Positions 16,950 to 24,811 of a stretch of DNA of 64,000 bases are shown in pieces. A program made the translations under genes and the position numbers. The first letter of the stretch is position 1. Every line of letters begins with the position of its first letter. Source of the stretch: Planctomycetota bacterium (GTDB lineage Bacteria; Planctomycetota; PUPC01; DSUN01); NCBI GenBank assembly GCA_035384565.1, contig DAOOIT010000027.1, positions 1-64,000 of the forward strand, read 5' to 3'. Under the pieces are notes generated by a model that was not told the origin of the DNA, made no database searches, and saw only the letters and a program-made list of their open reading frames with translations.

Positions 16950-19288
16950 CGGGCACTCCTCCGCACAGGCCGCGCAGAGGGCGCCGGCGGGCGTGCATCG
17001 CCCTCCTGGCCGCGCTAGTGGCACCGAAGCTGGCCTTCGTGGCGCTCGACGTCCTGTTCCCGTTCCCACAGCGCCACCTCGATCGCCTCGCCAGCCCCAC
17101 AGCGGCCCCGCGCGTGCTCGACCGCGCGGGGAACGTGCTCCAGGCGTTCGTCGCCGCCGACGACTCCTGGTCGTTCCCCGTGCCACTGAGCGAGATGAGC
17201 CCACACCTGGCCGAGGCCACAATAGCGGTGGAGGACGGGCGCTTCCGGAGCCACCGCGGCGTGGACGCGCTGGCGGTCGCTCGCGCCGCGTGGTCGAACC
17301 TCGCGCGCCTGCGCACCGTGTCGGGCGCCTCCACGATCACCATGCAGACGGTTCGCCTGCTCGAGCCGCGCCGCCGCACGCTCGCGGCGAAGCTCATCGA
17401 GGCGTTCCGTGCCCTCCAGCTCGAAGAGCTTCGAGCCAAGGACGAGATTCTCGCGGGCTACCTGAACCTGGCGCCGTATGGCGGCAACTTCACGGGCGCC
17501 GAGGCCGCCTCGCTCGCCTACTTCGGCAAGCACGCGCGCGACCTCACGCTGGCCGAGGCCGCGCTGCTAGCCGGCCTGCCCCAGGCCCCCTCGCGTCTGC
17601 GCCCCGACCGCTTCCCCGATCGGGCGCGGGCGCGCCGGGAGGCCGTTCTCCGCCGCATGCTCTCGCGCGGCGCGATCCGCTCCGAGGCATTCGAGCTGGC
17701 CAACCGGGAGCCTAGTGTCGCGCAGCGCGTGCCCTTCCCCTGTGCGGCGCCGCACTGGGTCCAGCTCGTGCGCCAGCGCTTCCCGGGCCGGGCCACTCTG
17801 CACACCACGCTCGACCCGCAGACTCAGCACGTTGCCGCGACAGCTCTCCGCGAGGCCGTCGCCGCGGTGGACGGCGCGGGCATCTCGAACGGCGCCGCTG
17901 TGGTGCTTGAGAACGAAACCGGCGCCGTGCGGGCCCTCGTTGGCTCATGCGATTTCCTCGCAGAGCAGGATGGCCAAGTGAACGGGGCCACGGCGCCGCG
18001 CTCGCCCGGCTCAGCCTTGAAGCCGTTCACCTACGCCCTCGCTTTCGAGCGGGGCCTGTGCACCCCCGACGCCATCCTGGCCGATGTGCCGGCCAGCTAC
18101 ACGGGCTATGAGCCCGAGAACTACGACCACACCTGCCGCGGCCCGGTCCCCGCGCGCGAGGCCCTGGCCGCCTCGCTTAACATTCCGGCGGTCCGCCTCG
18201 CGCGCGAGGTGGGCCACCAAAGTCTGTTCTCTTTCCTCAAGCAACTGGGCTTCACCACCCTCACCCGCGATGCCGACCACTACGGTCTCGCCCTCACGCT
18301 CGGCTCGGTGGAGGTGACGCTGCTCGACCTCACCAGCGCCTACGCGGCCCTGGCCCGCCTCGGCGTGTGCCGCGAGCCGCGCCTCCTCGAGACCGAGCCG
18401 GTCTCCGAGGGGCGGCGCGTGTTATCGGACGGGGCCGCGTGGCTGGTCCTGGAGGCCCTCTCGGACGCGCGCCGGCTCGGCCTCGGGCCCCGCTGGGAAC
18501 CGGCAGAGGGCCTGCCGCGCCTGGCCTGGAAGACCGGCACCTCGCACGGCCACCGCGACGCCTGGACGGTGGCCTGCACGCCCCGCCACACAGTGGGCGT
18601 GTGGCTGGGCAACTTCTCGGGACGCCCCGCGCGGGAGCTCGTAGGCGTCCAGGCAGCGGCGCCGGTGGCGGCGCGAATCCTCGACTGGATCGAGGCCGGC
18701 CGTCCTTCCCAGCCGTTCGCGAGGCCCGAGTGCGTGCAACTTGCGGCCCTTTGCGCCGTGAGCGGCATGCGGGCAGGCCCTCACTGCCCAGCGGCCACCC
18801 AGGGTCTCACCCTTCGAACGAGTGGCGTCGCCGGCGTTTGCTCAGTGCACGTGCCGGTGAAGGTGGATGCCACCACGGGCGTGCGCCTGTGCCCGCGGTG
18901 CGCCGGCAACCACGCGAGCGCGGCCCGTGTGGCGGAATGCTGGCCGCCGGAGCTGGCCGCATGGCTGCGGCATCACGGCCGGGGCGGGAACCTGCCGCCG
19001 CCCCACAACCCTGCGTGCGCGAGCGTCGCCTCGGCCGACACCCCGCCACGCGTCCTCTCCCCCGTGCCTGGGCAGACCTATGTGTTGCTCGCTGATGCGC
19101 CGCATCAGCGGTTGACGCTCAGGGCCGCGAGCCGCGCGGGCACGCTCTACTGGTTTGTCAATGGCGTCCTGGTGGCCGCGGGCGCTCCGCTCGAGCCCGC
19201 CTTCTGGCCACTCCGCCCCGGCACCCATACCATCACCTGCGCCGACGATGCCGGGCTGGGCACGTCGCTCACCATCGCCGTGAGATAG
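16946..19288 (+). CDS. pbpC: penicillin-binding protein 1C (780 aa)
   Basis: A bifunctional murein polymerase and transpeptidase-like membrane protein. One N-terminal membrane helix (residues 17-38) precedes a GT51 transglycosylase domain with EDGRFRSHRG (catalytic Glu at residue 96) and GASTITMQ. The penicillin-binding domain has SALK (active Ser 356) and KTGTS (529-533). A cysteine-rich linker follows (around CAVSGMRAG and CPRCAGN). The end is the BiPBP_C domain typical of PBP1C (PRVLSPVPGQTY onward). The ATG overlaps the macroglobulin stop as ATGA, so translation is coupled. It converges on the glycosyltransferase gene 11 nt away. Confidence 0.94.
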   Translation: MTGTPPHRPRRGRRRACIALLAALVAPKLAFVALDVLFPFPQRHLDRLASPTAAPRVLDRAGNVLQAFVAADDSWSFPVPLSEMSPHLAEATIAVEDGRFRSHRGVDALAVARAAWSNLARLRTVSGASTITMQTVRLLEPRRRTLAAKLIEAFRALQLEELRAKDEILAGYLNLAPYGGNFTGAEAASLAYFGKHARDLTLAEAALLAGLPQAPSRLRPDRFPDRARARREAVLRRMLSRGAIRSEAFELANREPSVAQRVPFPCAAPHWVQLVRQRFPGRATLHTTLDPQTQHVAATALREAVAAVDGAGISNGAAVVLENETGAVRALVGSCDFLAEQDGQVNGATAPRSPGSALKPFTYALAFERGLCTPDAILADVPASYTGYEPENYDHTCRGPVPAREALAASLNIPAVRLAREVGHQSLFSFLKQLGFTTLTRDADHYGLALTLGSVEVTLLDLTSAYAALARLGVCREPRLLETEPVSEGRRVLSDGAAWLVLEALSDARRLGLGPRWEPAEGLPRLAWKTGTSHGHRDAWTVACTPRHTVGVWLGNFSGRPARELVGVQAAAPVAARILDWIEAGRPSQPFARPECVQLAALCAVSGMRAGPHCPAATQGLTLRTSGVAGVCSVHVPVKVDATTGVRLCPRCAGNHASAARVAECWPPELAAWLRHHGRGGNLPPPHNPACASVASADTPPRVLSPVPGQTYVLLADAPHQRLTLRAASRAGTLYWFVNGVLVAAGAPLEPAFWPLRPGTHTITCADDAGLGTSLTIAVR

Positions 19289-19299
19289 CGGGCGTGGAG

Positions 19300-20478
19300 C
19301 TACCCGCGGTCTGCGAGCAGCCGGCGGTAGAGCTCGTCGAGGCGGGCGACCATCGTCTGCCAGCGGAAGCGATCCCTGCACAGCTCGCGGCCGCGCGCAG
19401 CCATGGCGGCGGCCTGCTCGGGCCGCTCGATGATCTCGCACAGCGATGCCACCAGGCCCTCCACCGACTGGGGCGGCACCAGATAGCCGGTCTCGCCGGG
19501 ACGCACCACCTCGCGTGCGCCGTCCACGTCGAACGACACGACGGGCTTGCCGGCCAGCAGGGCCTGCGGGAGCACGCGCGCCAGGCCCTCGCGCAGCGAG
19601 GCGTGCACCAGCGCATCCATCGCCGAAATGCAGGCCGGCACCTGGCTCGACGGCACGAGGCCGGCGAACGTGATCGCATCGCGCACGCCCAGCCGCAGGG
19701 CCTGCGCCTCGAGCGCCTCGCGGAGAATGCCATCGCCGACGAAGAGGAAGCGGACGTTCGGATGGGCCTCTCGAACGCGCCTCGCGGCCTCGAGCACGTA
19801 CTCGTAGCCCTTGAGCTCGAAGAGGCGGGCAACCTTGCCGACGACGAACTCGTCGTCCCCGAAGCCCAGACGGCTGCGCATCGCGCGGCGGTGCACATCG
19901 CATTCGAGGAACGCTTCGGTCTCCATGCCGCTGTAGATGGTGGTGAACTTCGGGCGGTCGGCCACGCCAGCGGCCGCGGCCTGCTCGGCCATCGCATCGG
20001 CCACGCAAACGAGGGCGTTGCTCCACCGAGCCGCTTTGCGCTCCAGCCACGCGTAGAGGCGATTCCGCCAGCCCTTCTCATAGGGGTGGAACGGCAGGCC
20101 GTGGATCGTGTGGACGGTGATGGGCACGCGCTCGGCATGGGCGGCGTAGCGGCCCAGGATGCCTGCCTTGGAGCTGTGGGTGTGGACGATCTGCGGGCGG
20201 AGCTGCCGGAGGATGCGACGCAGGGCGCGGACCGAGGCGAAGTCGCGCAGCGGATGGATGGCTCGCCGCATCTGGGGCACGAGGATCACCTGGAGCCCCA
20301 GGCGCTCGGCCTCGCTGAGCAGTTCGCCCTCAGGGCCGAGGGCCGGGCCGGTGACCAGCGTGACGTCGTAGTCGGGGTTCTCGTGCAGGCCGCGGCAGGT
20401 GAGCAGCGTGTTCTCCTGGGCGCCGCCCAGGATCATGCGCGTGATGATGTGCACGATGCGGATGCGCGAATCGCTCAC
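19300..20478 (-). CDS. family GT4 glycosyltransferase (392 aa)
   Basis: A GT-B fold retaining glycosyltransferase, likely for cell-surface polysaccharide; the donor and acceptor are not identifiable. The N-terminal domain has GGAQENTL (residues ~17-24) and HTHSSKAGILGR. The C-terminal donor domain has GKVARLFELKGYEYVLEA and the usual E-x7-E region, here REGLARVLPQALL. The second acidic residue of that signature is Gln instead of Glu, which is unusual. The GTG start overlaps the truA stop as GTGA, so the two genes form an operon. The chemistry of overlapping truA and a glycosyltransferase is unrelated, so this looks like packing rather than functional linkage. Confidence 0.88.
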   Translation of the reverse strand: MSDSRIRIVHIITRMILGGAQENTLLTCRGLHENPDYDVTLVTGPALGPEGELLSEAERLGLQVILVPQMRRAIHPLRDFASVRALRRILRQLRPQIVHTHSSKAGILGRYAAHAERVPITVHTIHGLPFHPYEKGWRNRLYAWLERKAARWSNALVCVADAMAEQAAAAGVADRPKFTTIYSGMETEAFLECDVHRRAMRSRLGFGDDEFVVGKVARLFELKGYEYVLEAARRVREAHPNVRFLFVGDGILREALEAQALRLGVRDAITFAGLVPSSQVPACISAMDALVHASLREGLARVLPQALLAGKPVVSFDVDGAREVVRPGETGYLVPPQSVEGLVASLCEIIERPEQAAAMAARGRELCRDRFRWQTMVARLDELYRRLLADRG

Positions 20479-21227
20479 TCGTAGTCCACCTGCATCAGGC
20501 ACAGGCCCCTGGCGGGCGCGGTCCTGCCTGCCCGCGTGCGGTCGCGCGACTCCAGGAGGCGAGTCACGTCCTCCGGGGGACGTTTGCCCGAGCCTACCTC
20601 GAGCAGCGTGCCGACCATGGCTCGCACCATGTTGTAGAGGAAGCCGTTGGCGGCGACATAGTAGTCGAGGCGCTCGCCTGCCTCGACGAGCTCGCTGCGG
20701 CTGACCGTGCGCACGGTGCCCTCGCCGGCCGAGTGGGACTCGAAGACCGCGAAGTCGTGTTCGCCGAGGAATAGCGCCGCGGCCTGTCGCATCGCCGCCA
20801 CGTCGAGCGGGAACCGATGCCAGTGCACAAAGGCGGCCCCCACGGCGGGCCGCACGGGGCGGCGCACGATGCGGTAGCGGTAGGTCTTGCACTTCGCCGA
20901 GTAGCGCGCGTGGAAGTCGGCCGGCGCGTCTTCGGCCCGCAGCACCGCGATGTCGTCGGGCACGTGGGCGTTGATCGCATGGGGCAGCCGTTCGGCGGCG
21001 AGGCGCGTGCTCGTGCGGAAGTTGGCCACTTGCCCGAGGGCGTGCACGCCGGCATCGGTGCGGCCCGATCCGCAAAGCGTCACCTCGTGCCCGACCACCT
21101 GGGCGATCCCCTCTTCGAGCGTCTGCTGGATGGTGGAGGCATTGGCCTGGCGCTGCCAGCCGTGGTAGCGGGTGCCGTCGTACTCGATGAGCAACTTGAT
21201 GTTGCGCCCAAGCTCGTGGCTGGTCAT
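20475..21227 (-). CDS. truA: tRNA pseudouridine(38-40) synthase (250 aa)
   Basis: TruA isomerises uridines 38-40 in the anticodon stem of tRNAs. The catalytic aspartate is D58 in GRTDAGVHALG. The N-terminal LLIEYDGTRYHGWQRQ and the later NGFLYNMVRAMVGTLLEVG are family signatures. Length is normal. No clear ribosome site precedes the ATG at 21227, but a TTGACC-N17-TATCAT promoter lies directly upstream, giving a leader of about 25 nt. The downstream glycosyltransferase start overlaps its stop. Confidence 0.96.
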   Translation of the reverse strand: MTSHELGRNIKLLIEYDGTRYHGWQRQANASTIQQTLEEGIAQVVGHEVTLCGSGRTDAGVHALGQVANFRTSTRLAAERLPHAINAHVPDDIAVLRAEDAPADFHARYSAKCKTYRYRIVRRPVRPAVGAAFVHWHRFPLDVAAMRQAAALFLGEHDFAVFESHSAGEGTVRTVSRSELVEAGERLDYYVAANGFLYNMVRAMVGTLLEVGSGKRPPEDVTRLLESRDRTRAGRTAPARGLCLMQVDYE

Positions 21228-21260
21228 GGCGTCTCACGCGACCGAGAGCCTCCCTACGCT

Positions 21261-21289
21261 ATGATAGGGGTCGGCGGCAGCCGGGTCAA
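21261..21289 (-). promoter_or_regulatory. sigma70-like promoter of truA
   Basis: On the minus strand: TTGACC (21289-21284), a 17-nt spacer, TATCAT (21266-21261). Back to back with the plus-strand promoter at 21301. Confidence 0.75.
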
Positions 21290-21300
21290 GGCGCGGCGTC

Positions 21301-21329
21301 TTGCGCGTCCGGGCGACGAGCGGTATACT
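21301..21329 (+). promoter_or_regulatory. sigma70-like promoter of the small membrane protein/asnB unit
   Basis: TTGCGC (21301-21306), a 17-nt spacer, TATACT (21324-21329); the start codon is about 37 nt downstream. Confidence 0.6.
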
Positions 21330-21366
21330 CTCGGAGGGTCGCGCCCCCCGTTGAGGTGTACCGCCC

Positions 21367-21651
21367 ATGCCCGAGCCGCCCCCTGCATCGTCGCGCCGCT
21401 TCCCCCTGTGGGAAACCGTGGCGATCTTCCTCGCCATCGCCTCGCTGTGGCCTGCCTACATCCTGAAGTGGGAGGGGCCGGGCTGGCGCGTCCTGAGCTA
21501 TGTCATGCTGGCCGTGATGGCCGCGGTGTTCGTGCGGCGGCTGCTCGCCTTCGAGCGGCTCAAGGACGAGGCGGACACGAGGCGCCAACGGGCCGCCGGC
21601 GAGCAGGGGCGGACACGTCTGCCCTGGGAGCCCCCGACGGGTGCTCCGTGA
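21367..21651 (+). CDS. small two-helix membrane protein, unknown function (94 aa)
   Basis: I do not recognise a family. The protein has a short proline-rich N-terminus, two adjacent hydrophobic helices (TVAIFLAIASLWPAYIL and VLSYVMLAVMAAVFV) and a charged, arginine-rich C-terminal tail (RRLLAFERLKDEADTRRQR). It is likely a real gene because GAGGTG lies about 9 nt before the ATG and a promoter is centred 50 nt upstream. It ends 13 nt before asnB, so the two are probably co-transcribed. Confidence 0.72.
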   Translation: MPEPPPASSRRFPLWETVAIFLAIASLWPAYILKWEGPGWRVLSYVMLAVMAAVFVRRLLAFERLKDEADTRRQRAAGEQGRTRLPWEPPTGAP

Positions 21652-21664
21652 ACTGTGAGGCCGA

Positions 21665-23620
21665 ATGTGCGGGATCTGCGGCATCCTCCATCGCACTGAG
21701 ACGCCGGTCTCGCGCGACACGCTGCGGGCGATGATCGCGCGCCTGCGCCATCGCGGCCCCGACGACGCCGGCACCTTCATTCGGGGCGACTTGCCGGCCG
21801 ACCAGGCCGCGGGTCCGAAGCCTCAGGCCCCAGTCCGCAATCCGCAATCCGCAGTCGGCAATCTCGGCCTCGGCATGACTCGCCTCTCGATCATTGACGT
21901 GATGGGCGGCCACCAGCCGATGGCCAACGAGGACGGCTCGGTGTGGGTCGTTCTCAACGGCGAGATCTACAACTTCCGCGAGCTGAAGAACGAGTTGCTC
22001 GAACGCGGCCACCTCTTCCGCTCGCACGCCGACACTGAAGTCATCGTGCACCTCTATGAGGAGATGGGCGAGCGCGTCGTCGAGCGACTCCACGGGATGT
22101 TCGCCTTCGCGGTGTGGGACGAGCGCCGCGTGCAACTGCTCCTCGCCCGCGACCGCCTGGGCAAGAAGCCGCTGGTCTACAGCGACGACGGCTCGCGCCT
22201 GGCCTTCGCCTCCGAGCTCCAGGCCCTGCTCGAGGCCCCGGGCGTTCCTCGAGCCGTCTCACCCGAAGCGCTTGACCTCTATCTCACCTATCAGTATGTT
22301 CCCGCGCCGCTCACCATCTACGAGGGCATCCGCAAGCTGCTGCCCGCCCACTACCTCGTGGCCTCGAAGGATGGCACCCGCATCGAACGCTACTGGAACC
22401 TGCCGACCGAGACGCAGGAAACACCCGCTTCGGCGGCCGAGCTGCGAAACCTGCTCGACCAGGCGGTGAGACGGCGCCTCATAAGCGATGTGCCCCTCGG
22501 CGCCTTCCTCAGCGGCGGCATTGATTCGAGCATCGTCGTGGGCCTGATGGCCCGCCACCAGCGGGAGCCGGTCAAGACCTTCTCCATCGGCTTCGGCCAC
22601 ACGAAGTACGACGAACTGAATTATGCGCGCCTCGCCGCCAAGCGCTTCGGGACCGACCACCACGAGTTCGTGGTGGAGCCGAAGGCCATCGAGGTCCTGC
22701 CGCTCCTCGTCCGCCATTATGGAGAACCGTTCGCCGATTCGTCAGCCATCCCGACCTACTACCTCGCGCAGAAGACGCGAGAGCACGTGACCGTGGCGCT
22801 TTCGGGCGACGGCGGCGACGAGGGCTTCGGCGGCTACGAGCGCTACGCGGCGATGGCCCTCGGGGCAAGATACGACGCGTTGCCGCGCCCGCTGAGGAGC
22901 GCGGTGGGCGGGCTCGCCCGGGCGCTCTTCGGCCGGGCCTCGACCGCCGAACCCAAGATGCGCGGCCGCAGACTCCGCCGGTTTGTCGAGGGACTCTCCC
23001 GCTCACAGGTCGAGCGCTACATCGAGTGGATCGCCTACTTCAAGCCGTCTGAGAGGCCCGGACTCTATACCGCCGACTTCGCCGTGCGGCTGGGCGGCCA
23101 CGACGCGGCCCGCTATCTGGCGGCGGAGTTTGACAAGGTGTCGCTCCTCGATGCCGCTGCCGCCACGGCCCGCGTGGACGCCGCAACCTATCTGCCCAAC
23201 GATATCCTGACGAAGGTGGACATCGCCAGCATGGCCAACTCTCTGGAGGTCCGCTGCCCGTTTCTCGACCCCGAGGTGATCGGCTTCGGGCTGTCGCTGC
23301 CTACGGGGCTCAAGATGGGAAGCTTGGGCACGACGACCAAGAAGTTCCTGCGGGCCGCCTTCGCCGATCTCTTGCCGCCCCCGATCCGGAGGCGGGGCAA
23401 GATGGGCTTCGGCGTGCCGATTGCCCACTGGCTGCGCAGCGAATTGCGCGACTACGCCCGAGGCATCCTGCTCTCCCCCGAGTGCCTGGGCCGCGGCTAC
23501 TTCCGCGAGGAGATGGTGCGTCGCCTCGTCGAGGAGCACCAGACCTGCCGCGCTGACCACGCTGACCGCCTCTGGGCGCTCCTCAGCCTCGAGCTCTGGC
23601 ACCGCGAGTTCCTGCCGTGA
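21665..23620 (+). CDS. asnB: asparagine synthase, glutamine-hydrolysing (651 aa)
   Basis: Converts aspartate, glutamine and ATP to asparagine, or acts as an amidotransferase of the same fold in surface-sugar pathways. The N-terminal Ntn glutaminase domain begins MCGICGI, with Cys2 as nucleophile, and has RHRGPDDAG and LNGEIYNF. The synthetase domain has the PP-loop SGGIDSS at residues 283-289 and SGDGGDEGFGGYERY. Residues about 42-67 are an in-frame insertion relative to the family, largely encoded by a heptad repeat array (21831-21865), between the RGPDD and RLSIID motifs. Whether it matters for the fold is unknown; it sits where a surface loop is expected. It converges on the ketosynthase gene 15 nt away. 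Confidence 0.93.
   Translation: MCGICGILHRTETPVSRDTLRAMIARLRHRGPDDAGTFIRGDLPADQAAGPKPQAPVRNPQSAVGNLGLGMTRLSIIDVMGGHQPMANEDGSVWVVLNGEIYNFRELKNELLERGHLFRSHADTEVIVHLYEEMGERVVERLHGMFAFAVWDERRVQLLLARDRLGKKPLVYSDDGSRLAFASELQALLEAPGVPRAVSPEALDLYLTYQYVPAPLTIYEGIRKLLPAHYLVASKDGTRIERYWNLPTETQETPASAAELRNLLDQAVRRRLISDVPLGAFLSGGIDSSIVVGLMARHQREPVKTFSIGFGHTKYDELNYARLAAKRFGTDHHEFVVEPKAIEVLPLLVRHYGEPFADSSAIPTYYLAQKTREHVTVALSGDGGDEGFGGYERYAAMALGARYDALPRPLRSAVGGLARALFGRASTAEPKMRGRRLRRFVEGLSRSQVERYIEWIAYFKPSERPGLYTADFAVRLGGHDAARYLAAEFDKVSLLDAAAATARVDAATYLPNDILTKVDIASMANSLEVRCPFLDPEVIGFGLSLPTGLKMGSLGTTTKKFLRAAFADLLPPPIRRRGKMGFGVPIAHWLRSELRDYARGILLSPECLGRGYFREEMVRRLVEEHQTCRADHADRLWALLSLELWHREFLP
21831..21865. repeat. 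heptad array inside asnB
   Basis: Five consecutive 7-nt units: CAGTCCG, CAATCCG, CAATCCG, CAGTCGG, CAATCTC. The complement shares the 11-mer GATTGCCGACT with the intergenic array at 30591-30625. Here it lies in the open frame of asnB and encodes part of a family-atypical insertion. Confidence 0.8.
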
Positions 23621-23635
23621 GGCGCGATCCCTGCG

Positions 23636-24811
23636 TCACGCGGAGGCCAGGACAAGGCTCGCACAGGCGCCGCTCGGGTCGGCGGCATTGACCAGGAGGG
23701 TGCCGACCGGGCCGTCCAGCGGCTCGCCGGCCACCAGGCGGACGCCGTCGGGCAATGGGCCATAGGTGGGCAACGCGGCGGGCAGGAAGCGGTCCTCGAG
23801 GCAGGCGAGCGCGGCAGCCAGCGATACCGCGCCCCCCGCTCCCATCGCCTCGCCAAGCCAGCCTTTCACAGAGGTGAGCGCGGGCCTCGCCCCGCTGAAG
23901 ACGGCCCGAATCGCCTCGATCTCCGCGGCGTCGAACGCGGGCGAGCCGCAGCCGATGCCGAGAATCGCGTCCACATCGCCGAAGCGGATGCCCCCACGCG
24001 CCAGCGCGTCGCGCATCGAACGAGCCAGGCCGTCGGCCACCGATTCGCCGTGGCACGAGGCCCAGCCGAGCACACGGGCGAGGACGGGAGTGTTCCACTG
24101 CCGCGCCGACTCGGCCTCCTCGACGGCGACCACGGCCGCCCCTTCGCCGAGCAACATTCCGCTCGATGCGGGGTCGTAGGGCCGCGGCTCCTGCCCAGGA
24201 TGCAGCCTGCCGCGCCGGCAATAGGCGTGGAAGACCGGCTCCGAGAGTGATTCGGACCCGCCTGCCAGCAACCGCTTCTCCTTGCCCAGCGCCACGCGCC
24301 GGCAGGCGTACTCCACCGCCGCCAGGCCCGACACGTGACCGCTCGTGAGACAGGCATTGAAGCCGCGGAGCTTGAACTCAATCGAGGCCAGGCTGTTGGG
24401 CGCGTTCGCGTAGCTGTGGGTGAAGGGCAGCGGGGAGACGAACTTGGGCTTGCCCTCGACCAGCTTCTGCGCGAAGAGCTGGAGCGAATCCATGCAGCCC
24501 CACGCCGTGCCCAGGATCAGCCCCACACTCTCGTCGCCTGTCCAATGGGCATCGCGCAGCGCCGTGGCGCAGGCGGCGAGGGCAAAGGCCGAGGTGCGGT
24601 CAACGTAGGTCTTCGACGACTCGATGAAGTCGGCAAGCTCCAGGTCGAGCACTTCCGCGCCGAAGCGGCACGGGTAGGCCGAGGCATCGAACGAGGCGAG
24701 CTCGCCGAAGCCTGGGCGCCCCTCGCGCAGCGCTGTGCTCAACGCCTCGAGCGACAGCCCGAGCGGTGTGATGCAACCAACGCCCGTGATGACGACGTCA
24801 CTGCCGTTCAT
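23636..24811 (-). CDS. ketosynthase-like protein without catalytic residues (KS-beta / chain-length-factor-like, 391 aa)
   Basis: The whole length follows the thiolase-fold ketosynthase pattern (VVITGVGCITPLG at the start, LASIEFKLRG mid-protein), but every catalytic position is changed. The nucleophile position reads GHVSGLAA with His159 where Cys is expected. The first histidine motif is GIGCGSPAFD (285-294) instead of NAHGTGTPYND. The second is SVKGWLGEAMG instead of an IGH motif. It should therefore act as a non-condensing partner, like the KS-beta subunit of type II polyketide systems. GGGAGGG precedes the ATG, which overlaps the stop of the active ketosynthase as ATGA. A role as heterodimer partner is inference. 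Confidence 0.85.
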   Translation of the reverse strand: MNGSDVVITGVGCITPLGLSLEALSTALREGRPGFGELASFDASAYPCRFGAEVLDLELADFIESSKTYVDRTSAFALAACATALRDAHWTGDESVGLILGTAWGCMDSLQLFAQKLVEGKPKFVSPLPFTHSYANAPNSLASIEFKLRGFNACLTSGHVSGLAAVEYACRRVALGKEKRLLAGGSESLSEPVFHAYCRRGRLHPGQEPRPYDPASSGMLLGEGAAVVAVEEAESARQWNTPVLARVLGWASCHGESVADGLARSMRDALARGGIRFGDVDAILGIGCGSPAFDAAEIEAIRAVFSGARPALTSVKGWLGEAMGAGGAVSLAAALACLEDRFLPAALPTYGPLPDGVRLVAGEPLDGPVGTLLVNAADPSGACASLVLASA

